Positions 43,169 to 51,626 are shown, numbered from the stretch's first letter. The stretch is DNA of 64,000 nt from CADCVT01 sp036389485 (GCA_036389485.1 DASVPR010000049.1:62001-126000); one strand, 5' to 3'. Translations and numbers: made by a program. The notes: generated by a model from the letters alone, not told the origin.

Positions 43169-45537
43169 GTGGCGGCGACGGCCGGCGTCCGGCGGCGCAG
43201 CGCCAGGGCCACCGCGCCCGCGGCCGCCGTGCACTGCAGCGCGAAGACGACCGCGGCGAACGACACGAGGCCGTAGTCGCCGGCGGTCAGCAGGAAGGGC
43301 TCGGCGAGGGCGACCACGCCGAGGACCCAGAGGAAGCCCGTCTGCCGCAGCGCGAGCATGTACTGGACCGCGAGGTACGCGACGGCGAGCAGCGTCATCG
43401 CGGCGCCGAGCACGATCAGCGCGTCCGCCGCCGTCGTGTACTCCTCGCCGAACGCGAGGCGCAGCAGCAGCGACGGCACGGCGGCGAAGATCAGCAGCGC
43501 CGGGACGCAGACGCACGCGAGCAGCGCGAGCGTGCGCATGAAGACCGGGCGCGGGTCGAGGCCGGCGGCGGCGCGGCGGGTCGCCTCGGGCAGGAGGTAG
43601 AGCCCGATCCCGATCGCGGTCCACACGACGAGCTTCGCCGCGACCACCGCCGCCGCGTACGCGCCCGCAGGGTCGTCGGCCATCTGGTGCTTGGCGACGA
43701 TCACGTCCACGTTCTGCAGGGCGGCCAGGAAGATCAGCCCGACGATCGGCGCCCAGCCGCCGGAGACGACGCTGCGCAGCGTGCGCACCGACGTCCCCGC
43801 GGGCGCCGCACCGGTGCGCCGGTCGACGAGCACTGCCAGGACCGCCGCGGCGGCCATCATCGACAACGGCGTCCCCAGGAACGACCCGGTGACCCCCAGC
43901 CCGCCGAGCACCAGCACCAGGCCGAAGAGCAGCCGCCCGAAGGCCTCGAAGATCACGCTCCCGCCGACGAACGCGTAGGCGTGCAGGCCCTGCAGCGCCC
44001 CGCGCTGGACGCTCAGCAGCAGCCACAGCACGCCGGTGGGGAGGATCGCCGCCGCCGCCCACGCGTGCTCCGGCACGGCGACCACCTCGCTGATCGGGTC
44101 GCGCAGGATCAGCGACGCGGCCGCGATCGCGACGAACGCGGCCAGCAGCTGCCGCGACCACTTCCGGACCGTCGCGCCGACCTCGGTGCGATCGCCGAGC
44201 CGGCCCAGCGCGGTCTCGCGCGCGACGGCCACCTGCAGCGCCGAGCCGGCGACGGCGAGGATCGTGAACGTCGACAGCAGCGCGCCCAGCGCGCCGTAGT
44301 CGCCGACGCCGAGCAGGCGCGTGAAGACGACGGTGAAGACGATGGCGATCGCGTTGGCGCCGAGCGTGGCGAGGGCCATCCCGGCCGCCTTCGCGGTCTC
44401 TGACCGCCGCAGGCCGGCGGCGAGCGTCGGCGCGGGCTCGTCGGCGGCGCGCTCCAGCAGGGCGAGGTTCTCCTCGGCGGTCCGGTCCCACGTGAAGCCG
44501 CGGGCGCGCGCCTCGGCGGCGTCGCCGAACCGCTCGCGCCGCTCGGGGTCCCGTACGAGGTCGCGGACCTTCGCCGCCAGCTCCTGCGGCGTGTCGGCCA
44601 GGACCCCGGTCTGCTCGTCGACGATCGACTCCGCCAGCCCGCCGACCTTCAGCGCCGCGCTCGGCGTCCCGCAGGCGGCGGCCTCCATCACCGTCAGGCA
44701 CCAGCCCTCGGCGGACGACGCCGTCAGCGACACCCACGCGCGCCCGTAGAGCTCGGCCTTGTCGTCCTCGTCGACGAAGCCGTGGAGCGTGACGCGGTCG
44801 TGCAGGCCGCGCTCCTCGATCTCCTGTTGCAGCACTTCGCGGTGGTCGCCGTCGCCGGCGATCTCGAGGTGCGCCTCGGGCACCGCCTCGAGCACGTCGA
44901 GCAGCACCTCCAGGCGCTTGTACTGCTTGAGCCGGCCGAGGTAGAGGAGCGTCGGCTTCTCCGCCTTCGCGGTGCGGTGGAACTGCTCGTGCTCGACGCC
45001 CATGTAGACGACGTGGATGCGGTCCGGCTCGACGCCCAGCTCGACGAGGTCGTCGCGGGCGGCCTTCGAGATCGTGAGGACGGGCGTGCCGCGGTACAGG
45101 AACTTCAGCGGGAAGTGCTCGAGCATCCAGGCGGCGATGCGGCCGCGCGTCCCCAGCTCGTGGACGTAGTGCTCCTGGTGGACGTGGTGCACCAGCGCGA
45201 CCCGCGGCTTGCGCAGCCACCACCACAGCGGCGTGAAGAACGCGATGCCGTTGACGACCTCCAGCACGACGTCGGCGTCCTTCGCGAGGCCGCGGAGGGT
45301 GGCGTATGCGGCGCGCGGGAAGACGGTGAGGCGCGTCCCCATCCGGTGGACGACCAGGTTCGCCGCGAGCTCCTCGTGCTTCGCCGCGCCCTCGTAGTCG
45401 CCGGCGATGACGGTCACCCGGTGGCCCCAGGCGACCCAGCGGGCGATCTGCCCGTACAGGTTCGTGCCCGTGCCTCCGCCCTGGGGGTGCGTCCAGTCGC
45501 GGTCCGTCAGGACCAGGATGTGCCGGGAGCGCGGCAT
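43165..45537 (-). CDS. Fusion of family 4 glycosyltransferase and Wzx-like flippase
   Basis: 790 residues. Residues 1 to about 375 are a complete GT-B glycosyltransferase: ILVLTDRDWTHPQGGGTGTNLYG, HHVHQEHYVHELG, TISKAARDDL, YLGRLKQYKRLEVLL and SSAEGWCLTVMEAAACGTPS (EX7E). From about 385 a MOP-family flippase begins (GANAIAIVFTVVFTRLLGVGDYGALGAL) and runs with about 12 helices to the end. The ATG at 45537 is chosen over one at 45573 because TACGCT lies 8 bases upstream. One chain could couple sugar addition to export of the lipid-linked unit. Its stop overlaps the next methyltransferase start. Confidence 0.9.
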   Translation of the reverse strand: MPRSRHILVLTDRDWTHPQGGGTGTNLYGQIARWVAWGHRVTVIAGDYEGAAKHEELAANLVVHRMGTRLTVFPRAAYATLRGLAKDADVVLEVVNGIAFFTPLWWWLRKPRVALVHHVHQEHYVHELGTRGRIAAWMLEHFPLKFLYRGTPVLTISKAARDDLVELGVEPDRIHVVYMGVEHEQFHRTAKAEKPTLLYLGRLKQYKRLEVLLDVLEAVPEAHLEIAGDGDHREVLQQEIEERGLHDRVTLHGFVDEDDKAELYGRAWVSLTASSAEGWCLTVMEAAACGTPSAALKVGGLAESIVDEQTGVLADTPQELAAKVRDLVRDPERRERFGDAAEARARGFTWDRTAEENLALLERAADEPAPTLAAGLRRSETAKAAGMALATLGANAIAIVFTVVFTRLLGVGDYGALGALLSTFTILAVAGSALQVAVARETALGRLGDRTEVGATVRKWSRQLLAAFVAIAAASLILRDPISEVVAVPEHAWAAAAILPTGVLWLLLSVQRGALQGLHAYAFVGGSVIFEAFGRLLFGLVLVLGGLGVTGSFLGTPLSMMAAAAVLAVLVDRRTGAAPAGTSVRTLRSVVSGGWAPIVGLIFLAALQNVDVIVAKHQMADDPAGAYAAAVVAAKLVVWTAIGIGLYLLPEATRRAAAGLDPRPVFMRTLALLACVCVPALLIFAAVPSLLLRLAFGEEYTTAADALIVLGAAMTLLAVAYLAVQYMLALRQTGFLWVLGVVALAEPFLLTAGDYGLVSFAAVVFALQCTAAAGAVALALRRRTPAVAAT

Positions 45538-45545
45538 CTTCGGCG

Positions 45546-45551
45546 AGCGTA
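45546..45551 (-). promoter_or_regulatory. -10 element of the glycosyltransferase-flippase gene
   Basis: Reverse-strand TACGCT ends 8 bases before the ATG at 45537; no Shine-Dalgarno is present. Confidence 0.45.
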
Positions 45552-45586
45552 TCGCTGCCGCCGCGCGTTCCATCCCTTCGCATGAC

Positions 45587-45592
45587 TACATT
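45587..45592 (+). promoter_or_regulatory. -10 element of the LPNTG gene (leaderless)
   Basis: TACATT ends 7 bases before the ATG at 45600. It lies downstream of an in-frame ATG at 45582, which argues that 45600 is the true start. Confidence 0.5.
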
Positions 45593-45599
45593 TCCCGGG

Positions 45600-46016
45600 A
45601 TGCGTCGCCGCCGCGCCATCGTCGTCCTGCTCGCGCTCGTGCTCGCGGTGCCCTCGCTCGCGTTCGCGCAGGGCGCCGGCGACGAGCAGTACCAGGACCC
45701 GTTCGGCGACGAGCAGGCGCAGAACGACCGCGGGGACGGCGGCGGCGGGAACACCAACGGCCGCGCGGCCCAGGACGACGGCGGCGGCCTCACCGACGAG
45801 CCGCCTGTGGGCGGAGGAGACGACGGCGGCGACACGACCCCGCCGCCGAACGACTCCGGCGACGACGCGCCGGACGAGGAGGACTCCGCCGACGACCAGG
45901 CGAAGGCCCTCCCGAACACCGGCTCCGACCCACGGATCCTCGCCTACGTCGGCCTCGTCTTCGTCCTCGCGGGCGTCGGCCTCCGCCTCCGAACGCTCGA
46001 CCCCGACTCCTTCTAG
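45600..46016 (+). CDS. LPXTG-type cell-wall-anchored small protein
   Basis: 138 residues. The signal peptide (RRRRAIVVLLALVLAVPSLAFA) is followed by a low-complexity Asp/Gly/Pro/Asn-rich stretch (about residues 25-100), then LPNTG at about 104-108, a hydrophobic helix (AYVGLVFVLAGVGL) and a short RLRT tail: a complete sortase sorting signal. No sortase gene is in this window. The acidic spacer is disorder-prone and may hold charge at the surface or bind cations. The ATG at 45600, not 45582, begins the signal peptide and has a close -10. It is divergent from the glycan genes. Confidence 0.82.
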   Translation: MRRRRAIVVLLALVLAVPSLAFAQGAGDEQYQDPFGDEQAQNDRGDGGGGNTNGRAAQDDGGGLTDEPPVGGGDDGGDTTPPPNDSGDDAPDEEDSADDQAKALPNTGSDPRILAYVGLVFVLAGVGLRLRTLDPDSF

Positions 46017-46031
46017 GCGCGCGCGGCGCCG

Positions 46032-46079
46032 GGGTGTGTCACGTAATGGGGCCTATAGCGCCCACAACGTGACACACCC
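46032..46079. repeat. Perfect 13-bp inverted repeat in intergenic gap
   Basis: GGGTGTGTCACGT (46032-46044) and ACGTGACACACCC (46067-46079) are perfectly complementary. The 22-base spacer can fold further through TGGG/CCCA. No T tract follows. It could terminate the LPNTG transcript, serve as an operator before rimI or be a copy of a dispersed repeat. Confidence 0.75.
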
Positions 46080-46133
46080 GAAATCCGGTGCGGGTTCAGC
46101 GTTCGCGGCGGTACCCTCGCGGTCCCTGAGCGA

Positions 46134-46646
46134 GTGACCACTCCGCCCCCTGATCTCCTCATCCGCCGACTGACCTACGCGGATCTGCCGCAGGTCATCG
46201 CTATCGAGCGCCGTGCGTTCCCGGCGCCGTGGTCGCTGGCCATGTTCGTGCTGGAGCTGTCGAAGCCGGGTGGCATCTGCCTGGCCGCATCGGCCTGCGG
46301 GCGGCTGGCGGCGTATCTCGTGTGCTCGCGCTACGACACCGTCTGGCACCTCATGAACGTCGCGGTCGATCCCGAGCTGCGCGGCAACCGGATCGGGACG
46401 GCGCTGCTGGAGCGGCTGCTCGAGGAGGTCGGGGATCCCGCGGCGCGCTACACGCTGGAGGTGCGGACCTCGAACACGGGCGCGATCCGGCTCTACGAGC
46501 GGTTCGGCTTCCGCGCCGCGGGCCTGCGCCGCCGCTACTACCAGGACAACGGCGAGGACGCCGTGATCATGTGGCGCACGCCCGCGACGCTCGAGGGGCG
46601 CCTCGACGACATCCCGGCCGCGGGCCCGGTCCCGACGTCGCCGTAG
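46134..46646 (+). CDS. rimI: Ribosomal-protein S18-alanine N-acetyltransferase
   Basis: 170-residue GNAT acetyltransferase. The N-terminal RRLTYADLPQVIAIERRAFPAPWS is the RimI hallmark, followed by WHLMNVAVDPELRGNRIGTALL (acetyl-CoA pyrophosphate loop RGNRIG), LEVRTSNTGAIRLYERFGF and RRRYYQDNGEDAVIM. RimI acetylates the N-terminal Ala of ribosomal protein S18; some actinobacterial members are broader. The start is GTG at 46134. The next gene (glutaredoxin) begins 7 bp later, so the two may share a transcript. Confidence 0.9.
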   Translation: MTTPPPDLLIRRLTYADLPQVIAIERRAFPAPWSLAMFVLELSKPGGICLAASACGRLAAYLVCSRYDTVWHLMNVAVDPELRGNRIGTALLERLLEEVGDPAARYTLEVRTSNTGAIRLYERFGFRAAGLRRRYYQDNGEDAVIMWRTPATLEGRLDDIPAAGPVPTSP

Positions 46647-46653
46647 CGCCGCC

Positions 46654-46890
46654 GTGGCGCGGATCACCCTGTACGGCCGCCCGGACTGCCACCTGTGCGA
46701 CGAAGCGCGCGCAGTGCTGCAGAGCATCGGCGAGTCCTTCGAGGAGGTCGACATCGAGAGCGACGACGCGCTGTTCAAGCGGTACCTGGAGCGGATCCCT
46801 GTGGTGACCCTGGACGGTCGGGAGGTCGCAGAGCTCTACGTCGAAGAACGGCACTTGCGAAACCTCCTTTGTAACGCAGATAACGTTTAG
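46654..46890 (+). CDS. Glutaredoxin-like thiol protein
   Basis: 78 residues, a thioredoxin fold of minimal glutaredoxin size. ITLYGRPDCHLCDEAR carries the redox CxxC (CHLC, about residues 12-15), and the cis-Pro is in RIPVVTLDG. It lies with the DUF836/glutaredoxin-like family. It would reduce disulfides or carry electrons in the cytoplasm. The start is GTG at 46654, 7 bp after rimI. Rex and a glutamate-cysteine-ligase-like gene lie just downstream, giving a redox-flavoured neighbourhood. Confidence 0.87.
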   Translation: MARITLYGRPDCHLCDEARAVLQSIGESFEEVDIESDDALFKRYLERIPVVTLDGREVAELYVEERHLRNLLCNADNV

Positions 46891-46892
46891 CA

Positions 46893-47050
46893 ACCGCAGG
46901 CCGAGCGGTTCACCACACGTCCGTCGGCGCGGCGGACCAATGGACGTCGTTCGCCTCGGCCAACAGCCGGCCGCGGACGAGCGACAACACGGGCTACGTC
47001 GGGTTCTTCCGGTTCGACAGCGTCGACTGGGCGAACCCGCTGCGCGGCCG
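46893..47050 (+). pseudogene. Possible remnant of a secreted protein gene
   Basis: A stop-free frame (after an in-frame TAA upstream) encodes a segment with non-random composition: AADQWTSFASANSR and NTGYVGFFRFDSVDW, unlike the Arg/Pro/Gly strings typical of shadow frames here. It has no start codon or ribosome site, and after about residue 53 it turns into Arg/Pro/Gly-rich sequence. It may be the 3' relic of a larger gene or a chance frame. No family is recognised. Confidence 0.3.
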
Positions 47051-47059
47051 TCCCGGGAG

Positions 47060-47091
47060 GCGGCGGCCCGCCCGTCCAGGCGGGCCGCCGC
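47060..47091 (+). terminator. Strong GC hairpin upstream of rex
   Basis: GCGGCGGCCCGCC (47060-47072) and GGCGGGCCGCCGC (47079-47091) are perfect 13-bp arms around a 6-base loop. A T tract is absent. It probably ends upstream transcription; the rex -10 (TACAGT, 47099-47104) begins 8 bp later. Confidence 0.6.
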
Positions 47092-47115
47092 ACCCGGCTA
47101 CAGTGAATCGAAGCC

Positions 47116-47781
47116 ATGACGAGCCTCGGTTCACCTGTCGACGGCAACGGCCAGGTCGCGACCGTCGAGCGCCTCTCGCTCGGCGTCGCGGCGCGTCTGT
47201 CGCGCTACCTCCAGGTCCTCACGCAGGCCAAGAAGATGGGCAAGGAGACGATCTCCTCCCAGGAGCTGTCGGAGTACACGCACGTGAACTCCACGCAGAT
47301 CCGCCGCGACCTCTCCGGCTTCGGGAAGTTCGGCAAGCGCGGGGTCGGCTACAACGTCGACTCGCTGGTCAGCCAGATCCGGAAGATCCTCCGCACGGCG
47401 GGTCAGCACAACATCGCGCTGATCGGCGCGGGCAACCTCGGCCGGGCCATCGCGTCGTCGGACATCTTCGCCGACCACGGCTTCCAGATCGTCTCGGTCT
47501 TCGACAACGCCCCGAAGAAGGTGGGCAAGAAGGTCGGCGGAATCGTCGTCCGCCCGCTCGGCGAGCTGAAGGACGCGGTCGAGGAGGACGAGATCGTCGT
47601 CGCGGTCCTCGCCGTACCCGGCAGCGCCGCCCAGGAGCTCGCCGACCAGCTGGTCGACGCCGGCGTGAAGATCATCTTCAACTACTCCGAGGCGCTGCTC
47701 CAGGTGCCGCCGGAGGTCACGGTCCACACGTCGAGCCCCGCCGTGGACCTCCTCTACGCCCTGTACTTCTACCTCACGTAG
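47116..47781 (+). CDS. rex: Redox-sensing transcriptional repressor Rex
   Basis: 221 residues. The N-terminal winged helix (about 22-85) has LSRYLQVLTQA, TISSQELSEYTHVNSTQIRRDLSGFGKFG and GVGYNV, and the Rossmann domain has NIALIGAGNLGRAIA (NADH site) and ending helix SPAVDLLYALYFYLT for domain swapping. Rex represses NADH oxidation and fermentation genes when NADH/NAD+ is low. The ATG at 47116 lies 11 bases after TACAGT. It stands before a YbdK-like ligase gene, with an 10-bp gap; the actual regulon is elsewhere. Confidence 0.96.
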   Translation: MTSLGSPVDGNGQVATVERLSLGVAARLSRYLQVLTQAKKMGKETISSQELSEYTHVNSTQIRRDLSGFGKFGKRGVGYNVDSLVSQIRKILRTAGQHNIALIGAGNLGRAIASSDIFADHGFQIVSVFDNAPKKVGKKVGGIVVRPLGELKDAVEEDEIVVAVLAVPGSAAQELADQLVDAGVKIIFNYSEALLQVPPEVTVHTSSPAVDLLYALYFYLT

Positions 47782-47791
47782 CCTCCGCGCC

Positions 47792-48940
47792 ATGGCCATC
47801 GACCTCGCCGCCGCTCGCGAGGTGTTCGCTGCCTCGAAGGACGGCACCGTCGGTCTGGAGGAGGAGTTCGCGATCCTCGATCCCGAGACGCTCGACATGG
47901 TCCCGCGCTTCGAGGAGCTGCGCGACCTCGCGCCGTCGACGCTCGGCCAGCAGATCACGGGCGAGCTGATCAAGTCGGAGATCGAGATCGTCTCCGGCCG
48001 CGGCGAGGACTTCCGCGACGCGCTCGCCAGGCAGCGCGGCACGCGCCGGCTGCTGTTCGACCACGCGGCGGAGAGCCGGGTGGCGCTCGGGGCGACCGGC
48101 ACCCACCCGTTCGCCGACTACCGCGAGCAGGAGTTCATCGACACCGAGCACTACCGGCGCGTCGCGGAGGGGCTGCAGTGGGTGGCCAAGCGCAACAACA
48201 CGTTCTCGCTGCACGTGCACGTGGGGATCAACGGCGCTGACCGCGTGGTCCGCACCTGCGACCGCCTGCGCACCGTACTGCCCGGCCTGCTGGCGATCAG
48301 CGCCTCGTCGCCGTACCTCGACGGGATGGACAGCGGGCTGCACTCCGCCCGCACGCAGATGTTCACGCGAACGTTCCCGCGCTGCGGGATCCCCGACGCG
48401 TTCGGCGGCTGGGACGGCTACGCGGAGTACATCGACTTCCTCGTCCGCAGCCGCTCGATCGTCGAGTACACGCAGGTCTGGTGGTCGGTGCGACCGCACT
48501 TCAGCTTCGGCACCGTCGAGGTCCGGATCTGCGACGCGCAGCCGACCGCGACCGAGAGCGAGGCGCTCGCGGCGCTGATCGCCGCGGCCATCCTGCAGTC
48601 CGCGCGCGACGTCGACGACGACCGGCGGGAATGGGAGACGATCCCGAACCGCCTGATCGAGGAGAACATGTGGCGGGCGATCCGGTACGGGATGGATGGC
48701 CTGTACGTCAGCCCCGCGACGGGCGAGCAGCGCGAGGCGCGCGCCGTCCTGGAGGACATGCTCGAGTGGACTGCCCCCGCGCGCGCCGAGCACGGCATCC
48801 CCGAGCCCGCGTTCCCCGACCGCAACTCGGCCCAGCGCCAGCGGGCCCTGATCGCGGAGGGCCTCTCGCCCCTGGACGTCTACGCTGCGACCGTTCGCGA
48901 GACGCGCGAGACCTACGCGCAGGAGGTCCCCACCGCATGA
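47792..48940 (+). CDS. YbdK-family carboxylate-amine ligase (glutamate-cysteine ligase type 2)
   Basis: 382 residues of the GCS2 family. TVGLEEEFAILDPET (metal-binding Glu cluster), LIKSEIEIVSGRG, GATGTHPFADY, NTFSLHVHVGI, WWSVRPHFSFGTVEVRICDAQPT are all conserved. Members make gamma-glutamylcysteine weakly or ligate other amines; in actinobacteria the related EgtA acts in ergothioneine synthesis. Which product is made here is not decided by sequence. The ATG at 47792 is 10 bp after rex. The stop overlaps the next ATG by 4 bp. Confidence 0.9.
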   Translation: MAIDLAAAREVFAASKDGTVGLEEEFAILDPETLDMVPRFEELRDLAPSTLGQQITGELIKSEIEIVSGRGEDFRDALARQRGTRRLLFDHAAESRVALGATGTHPFADYREQEFIDTEHYRRVAEGLQWVAKRNNTFSLHVHVGINGADRVVRTCDRLRTVLPGLLAISASSPYLDGMDSGLHSARTQMFTRTFPRCGIPDAFGGWDGYAEYIDFLVRSRSIVEYTQVWWSVRPHFSFGTVEVRICDAQPTATESEALAALIAAAILQSARDVDDDRREWETIPNRLIEENMWRAIRYGMDGLYVSPATGEQREARAVLEDMLEWTAPARAEHGIPEPAFPDRNSAQRQRALIAEGLSPLDVYAATVRETRETYAQEVPTA

Positions 48941-49356
48941 GCACGCCGCCTTCCGGCCAGCCCGGCCAGCCCTCCGAGGAGGAGCTGCGCGCCGCCTACG
49001 AGGCGGAGATCAAGAAGCTGCGGGTCGAGGACGTGGTCGTCCAGACCGTCGTGTCGCTGGTGAACCTCGGCGGCCGCAAGGCGGGCCTCGCGCCGGGCAC
49101 CGAGGACGAGCGCGACCTCGAGCAGCTGCGGATGGCGATCGACGGCGCGCGGGCGCTGCTGCCGCTGGTGGAGGAGGAGCTGGGGCCGGACGCCGGGCAG
49201 GTCCGCAACGCGCTCAGCCAGCTCCAGATGGCCTACGCCCAGGCGGCCCAGCAGGGCGCGGGCGCCGGCGAGGCGCCCGCGGAGGGCGAGCCGCCACAGC
49301 AGGAAGGACCCGGTCCGGCGCAGTCGAGCGGGAAGCTCTGGGTTCCGGGGCAGTAG
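48937..49356 (+). CDS. DUF1844-like conserved small protein
   Basis: 139 residues. A central helical part, VVVQTVVSLVNLGGRKAG, then DERDLEQLRMAIDGARALLPLVEEEL and VRNALSQLQMAYAQ, has the layout of DUF1844 proteins (hydrophobic helix followed by a helix pair with a conserved IDxxxxL core). The C-terminal ~35 residues are Gly/Ala/Glu/Pro-rich and probably disordered. The ATG at 48937 overlaps the ligase stop by 4 bp (ATGA), and a good hairpin-T terminator follows. Function unknown. Confidence 0.7.
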   Translation: MSTPPSGQPGQPSEEELRAAYEAEIKKLRVEDVVVQTVVSLVNLGGRKAGLAPGTEDERDLEQLRMAIDGARALLPLVEEELGPDAGQVRNALSQLQMAYAQAAQQGAGAGEAPAEGEPPQQEGPGPAQSSGKLWVPGQ

Positions 49357-49406
49357 GGATGTAACCGCCCTCCGCCGCCGGGTTTCGTATCCTCACGCAC
49401 TGCTTT

Positions 49407-49434
49407 CGCGGCCCCAGGACCCTGGCCGCGTTTT
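49407..49434 (+). terminator. Rho-independent terminator
   Basis: CGCGG...CCAGG (49407-49418) pairs with CCTGG CCGCG (49421-49430) through a two-base bulge and a tiny loop, followed by TTTT (49431-49434). It ends the rex-ligase-DUF1844 unit before hppA. Confidence 0.65.
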
Positions 49435-49495
49435 CTCATGCCTGCGCCTTCCCGGGGCAGCGGGCGTCACTGACTGACTTCGGAGGCTTGTTCCC

Positions 49496-51574
49496 TTGAC
49501 CGACTTCCTTGACGACTGGGGCGTTGTCGTCGCGCTGGTTGCCGCCGGCCTGGCGGTGGCCTACGGCGTCGTGACGTCCCGCCAGCTGCTCGCGCTCTCC
49601 CCGGGCAACGAGCGCATGCAGGACATCTCGAGCGCGGTGCAGGAGGGCGCTCGCGCCTACCTGAACCGCCAGTACACCGTGATCGCCGGCATCGCCGCCG
49701 TGCTCTTCGTCCTGCTCTTCATCCTGCAGGACTGGAAGGTGGCCGTCGGGTTCCTGATCGGCGGCGCGGCCTCCGCGGCGGCCGGCTACATCGGCATGAA
49801 CGTGTCGGTCCGGGCCAACGCGCGGGTCGCGGAGGCCGCCCGCGGGGGCATCCGGCCCGCGCTGGAGGCAGCCTTCCGCGGCGGCGCGGTCACCGGCCTG
49901 CTCGTCGTCGGCCTGGCGCTGCTCGGCGTCGCCGCCTACTACGGCTTCCTCGTCTACATCATCGACGAGGACCAGCGGGAGGCCACCAAGGCGCTCGTCG
50001 GCCTCGGCTTCGGCGGCTCGCTGATCTCGGTGTTCGCGCGTCTGGGCGGCGGCATCTTCACCAAGGCGGCCGACGTCGGCGCCGACCTCGTCGGCAAGGT
50101 CGAGGCGGGCATCCCCGAGGACGACCCGCGGAATCCGGCCGTCATCGCGGACAACGTGGGCGACAACGTCGGCGACTGCGCCGGCATGGCCGCGGACCTC
50201 TTCGAGACCTACGCCGTGACCGCGGTGGCCGTCATGTTCCTCGGCGTCCTCACGTTCGCGGAGGGCGACTGGAAGAAGGTCGCGGTCTACCCGCTCGTGC
50301 TCGGCGCCGTCTCGATCGTCGCGTCGATCATCGGCACGTTCGCCGTGCGCGGCGAGCGGGTGGAGCGCGCGCTCTACCAGGGCCTGGTCGTCTCGGGCGT
50401 CGTCGCGGCGCTGGCGTTCCTGCCCGTCACCGCGTGGCTGATGGACGACATCCGCAACATCGCCGGGGACGTCCCCGCCGGGTGGTTCGACTACTACCTC
50501 TGCGCGCTGATCGGCATCGGCGTGACCGCGTTCCTGTTCGTCATCACCGACTACTACACGTCGACGCGCTTCGCGCCCGTGAAGTCGACGGCGCGCGCGT
50601 CGCAGACCGGCCACGCGACGAACATCATCCAGGGCCTCGCCAAGGGCATGCAGGCGACCGCGGCCCCCGCGATCGTCATCTGCGTCGGCATCCTCGGCGC
50701 CTGGCAGCTCGGCGGCGGCGGCACCGAGGGCATCTACGGCATCGGCGTCGCGGTCATGGCGCAGCTCTCGCTGACCGGCCTCATCGTGGCGCTCGACGCC
50801 TTCGGCCCGATCACCGACAACGCCGGCGGCATCGCGGAGATGGCCGACCTGCCGGAGGACGTTCGCAACGTGACCGACCCGCTCGACGCGGTCGGCAACA
50901 CGACGAAGGCGGTCACGAAGGGGTACGCGATCGGCTCGGCCGCGCTTGCCGCGCTCGTGCTGTTCGCGGCGTTCAAGCTCGACCTGAACCAGGAGCTGAC
51001 CGACGACGGCCAGAACCCGGTCGCGTTCGCGCTCGATGCTCCCGAGGTCCTGATCGGCCTGCTGATCGGCGGCCTGATGGTGAACCTCTTCGCGTCGCTG
51101 TCGATGGAGGCCGTCGGCCGCGCCGGCGGCGCCGTCGTCGAGGAGGTCCGTCGCCAGTTCCGCGAGATCCCGGGGATCATGGAGGGCACGACGCGCCCCG
51201 ACTACGCCAAGTCGGTCGACCTCGTGACGCAGGCGGCGCAGCGGGAGATGATCCTGCCGTCGCTCATCCCGATCCTCATCCCGTTCGTCGTCGGGCTCAT
51301 CTCGACCGAGGCGCTCGGCGGCCTGCTGATCGGCGTCATCGTCGTCGGCTTCTTCGCCGCGGTCTCGATGACGTCGGGCGGCGGCGCGTGGGACAACGCG
51401 AAGAAGCTGATCGAGGACGGCGCGTTCGGGGGCAAGGGCTCCGAGGCGCACGCGGCGTCGGTCACCGGCGACACCGTCGGCGACCCGTACAAGGACACCG
51501 CCGGCCCGGCGATCAACCCCATGATCAAGGTCGCGAACGTGGTCGCGATCCTCATGATCCCGGTCCTGGTGTAG
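49496..51574 (+). CDS. hppA: K+-independent membrane H+-pyrophosphatase
   Basis: 692-residue, about 16-helix membrane pump that couples pyrophosphate hydrolysis to proton export. Signatures are DVGADLVGKVEAGIPEDDPRNPAVIADNVGDNVGD (active-site Asp/Lys cluster; see about residues 192-226), DAFGPITDNAGGIAEM and VTGDTVGDPYKDTAGPAINP. In GNTTKAVTKGYAIGSA the Lys marks the K+-independent class (K+-dependent enzymes have Ala there). The start is TTG at 49496 with GGAGG at 49482-49486; no ATG/GTG fits. A strong terminator follows. It conserves energy and raises proton motive force. Confidence 0.97.
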   Translation: MTDFLDDWGVVVALVAAGLAVAYGVVTSRQLLALSPGNERMQDISSAVQEGARAYLNRQYTVIAGIAAVLFVLLFILQDWKVAVGFLIGGAASAAAGYIGMNVSVRANARVAEAARGGIRPALEAAFRGGAVTGLLVVGLALLGVAAYYGFLVYIIDEDQREATKALVGLGFGGSLISVFARLGGGIFTKAADVGADLVGKVEAGIPEDDPRNPAVIADNVGDNVGDCAGMAADLFETYAVTAVAVMFLGVLTFAEGDWKKVAVYPLVLGAVSIVASIIGTFAVRGERVERALYQGLVVSGVVAALAFLPVTAWLMDDIRNIAGDVPAGWFDYYLCALIGIGVTAFLFVITDYYTSTRFAPVKSTARASQTGHATNIIQGLAKGMQATAAPAIVICVGILGAWQLGGGGTEGIYGIGVAVMAQLSLTGLIVALDAFGPITDNAGGIAEMADLPEDVRNVTDPLDAVGNTTKAVTKGYAIGSAALAALVLFAAFKLDLNQELTDDGQNPVAFALDAPEVLIGLLIGGLMVNLFASLSMEAVGRAGGAVVEEVRRQFREIPGIMEGTTRPDYAKSVDLVTQAAQREMILPSLIPILIPFVVGLISTEALGGLLIGVIVVGFFAAVSMTSGGGAWDNAKKLIEDGAFGGKGSEAHAASVTGDTVGDPYKDTAGPAINPMIKVANVVAILMIPVLV

Positions 51575-51600
51575 CGACCCGAGCACATCCGTGACGCGAG

Positions 51601-51626
51601 AGGGGCCCCTGCGAGGGGCCCCTTTT
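51601..51626 (+). terminator. Rho-independent terminator after hppA
   Basis: AGGGGCCCC (51601-51609), loop TGCGA, GGGGCCCCT (51615-51623) and a short T run to 51626. It is a textbook hairpin 27 bp after the hppA stop. Confidence 0.9.

Noticed and set aside
45582..45599. Earlier ATG for the LPNTG protein
   Set aside because: The -10 element lies downstream of it and the signal peptide begins at 45600.
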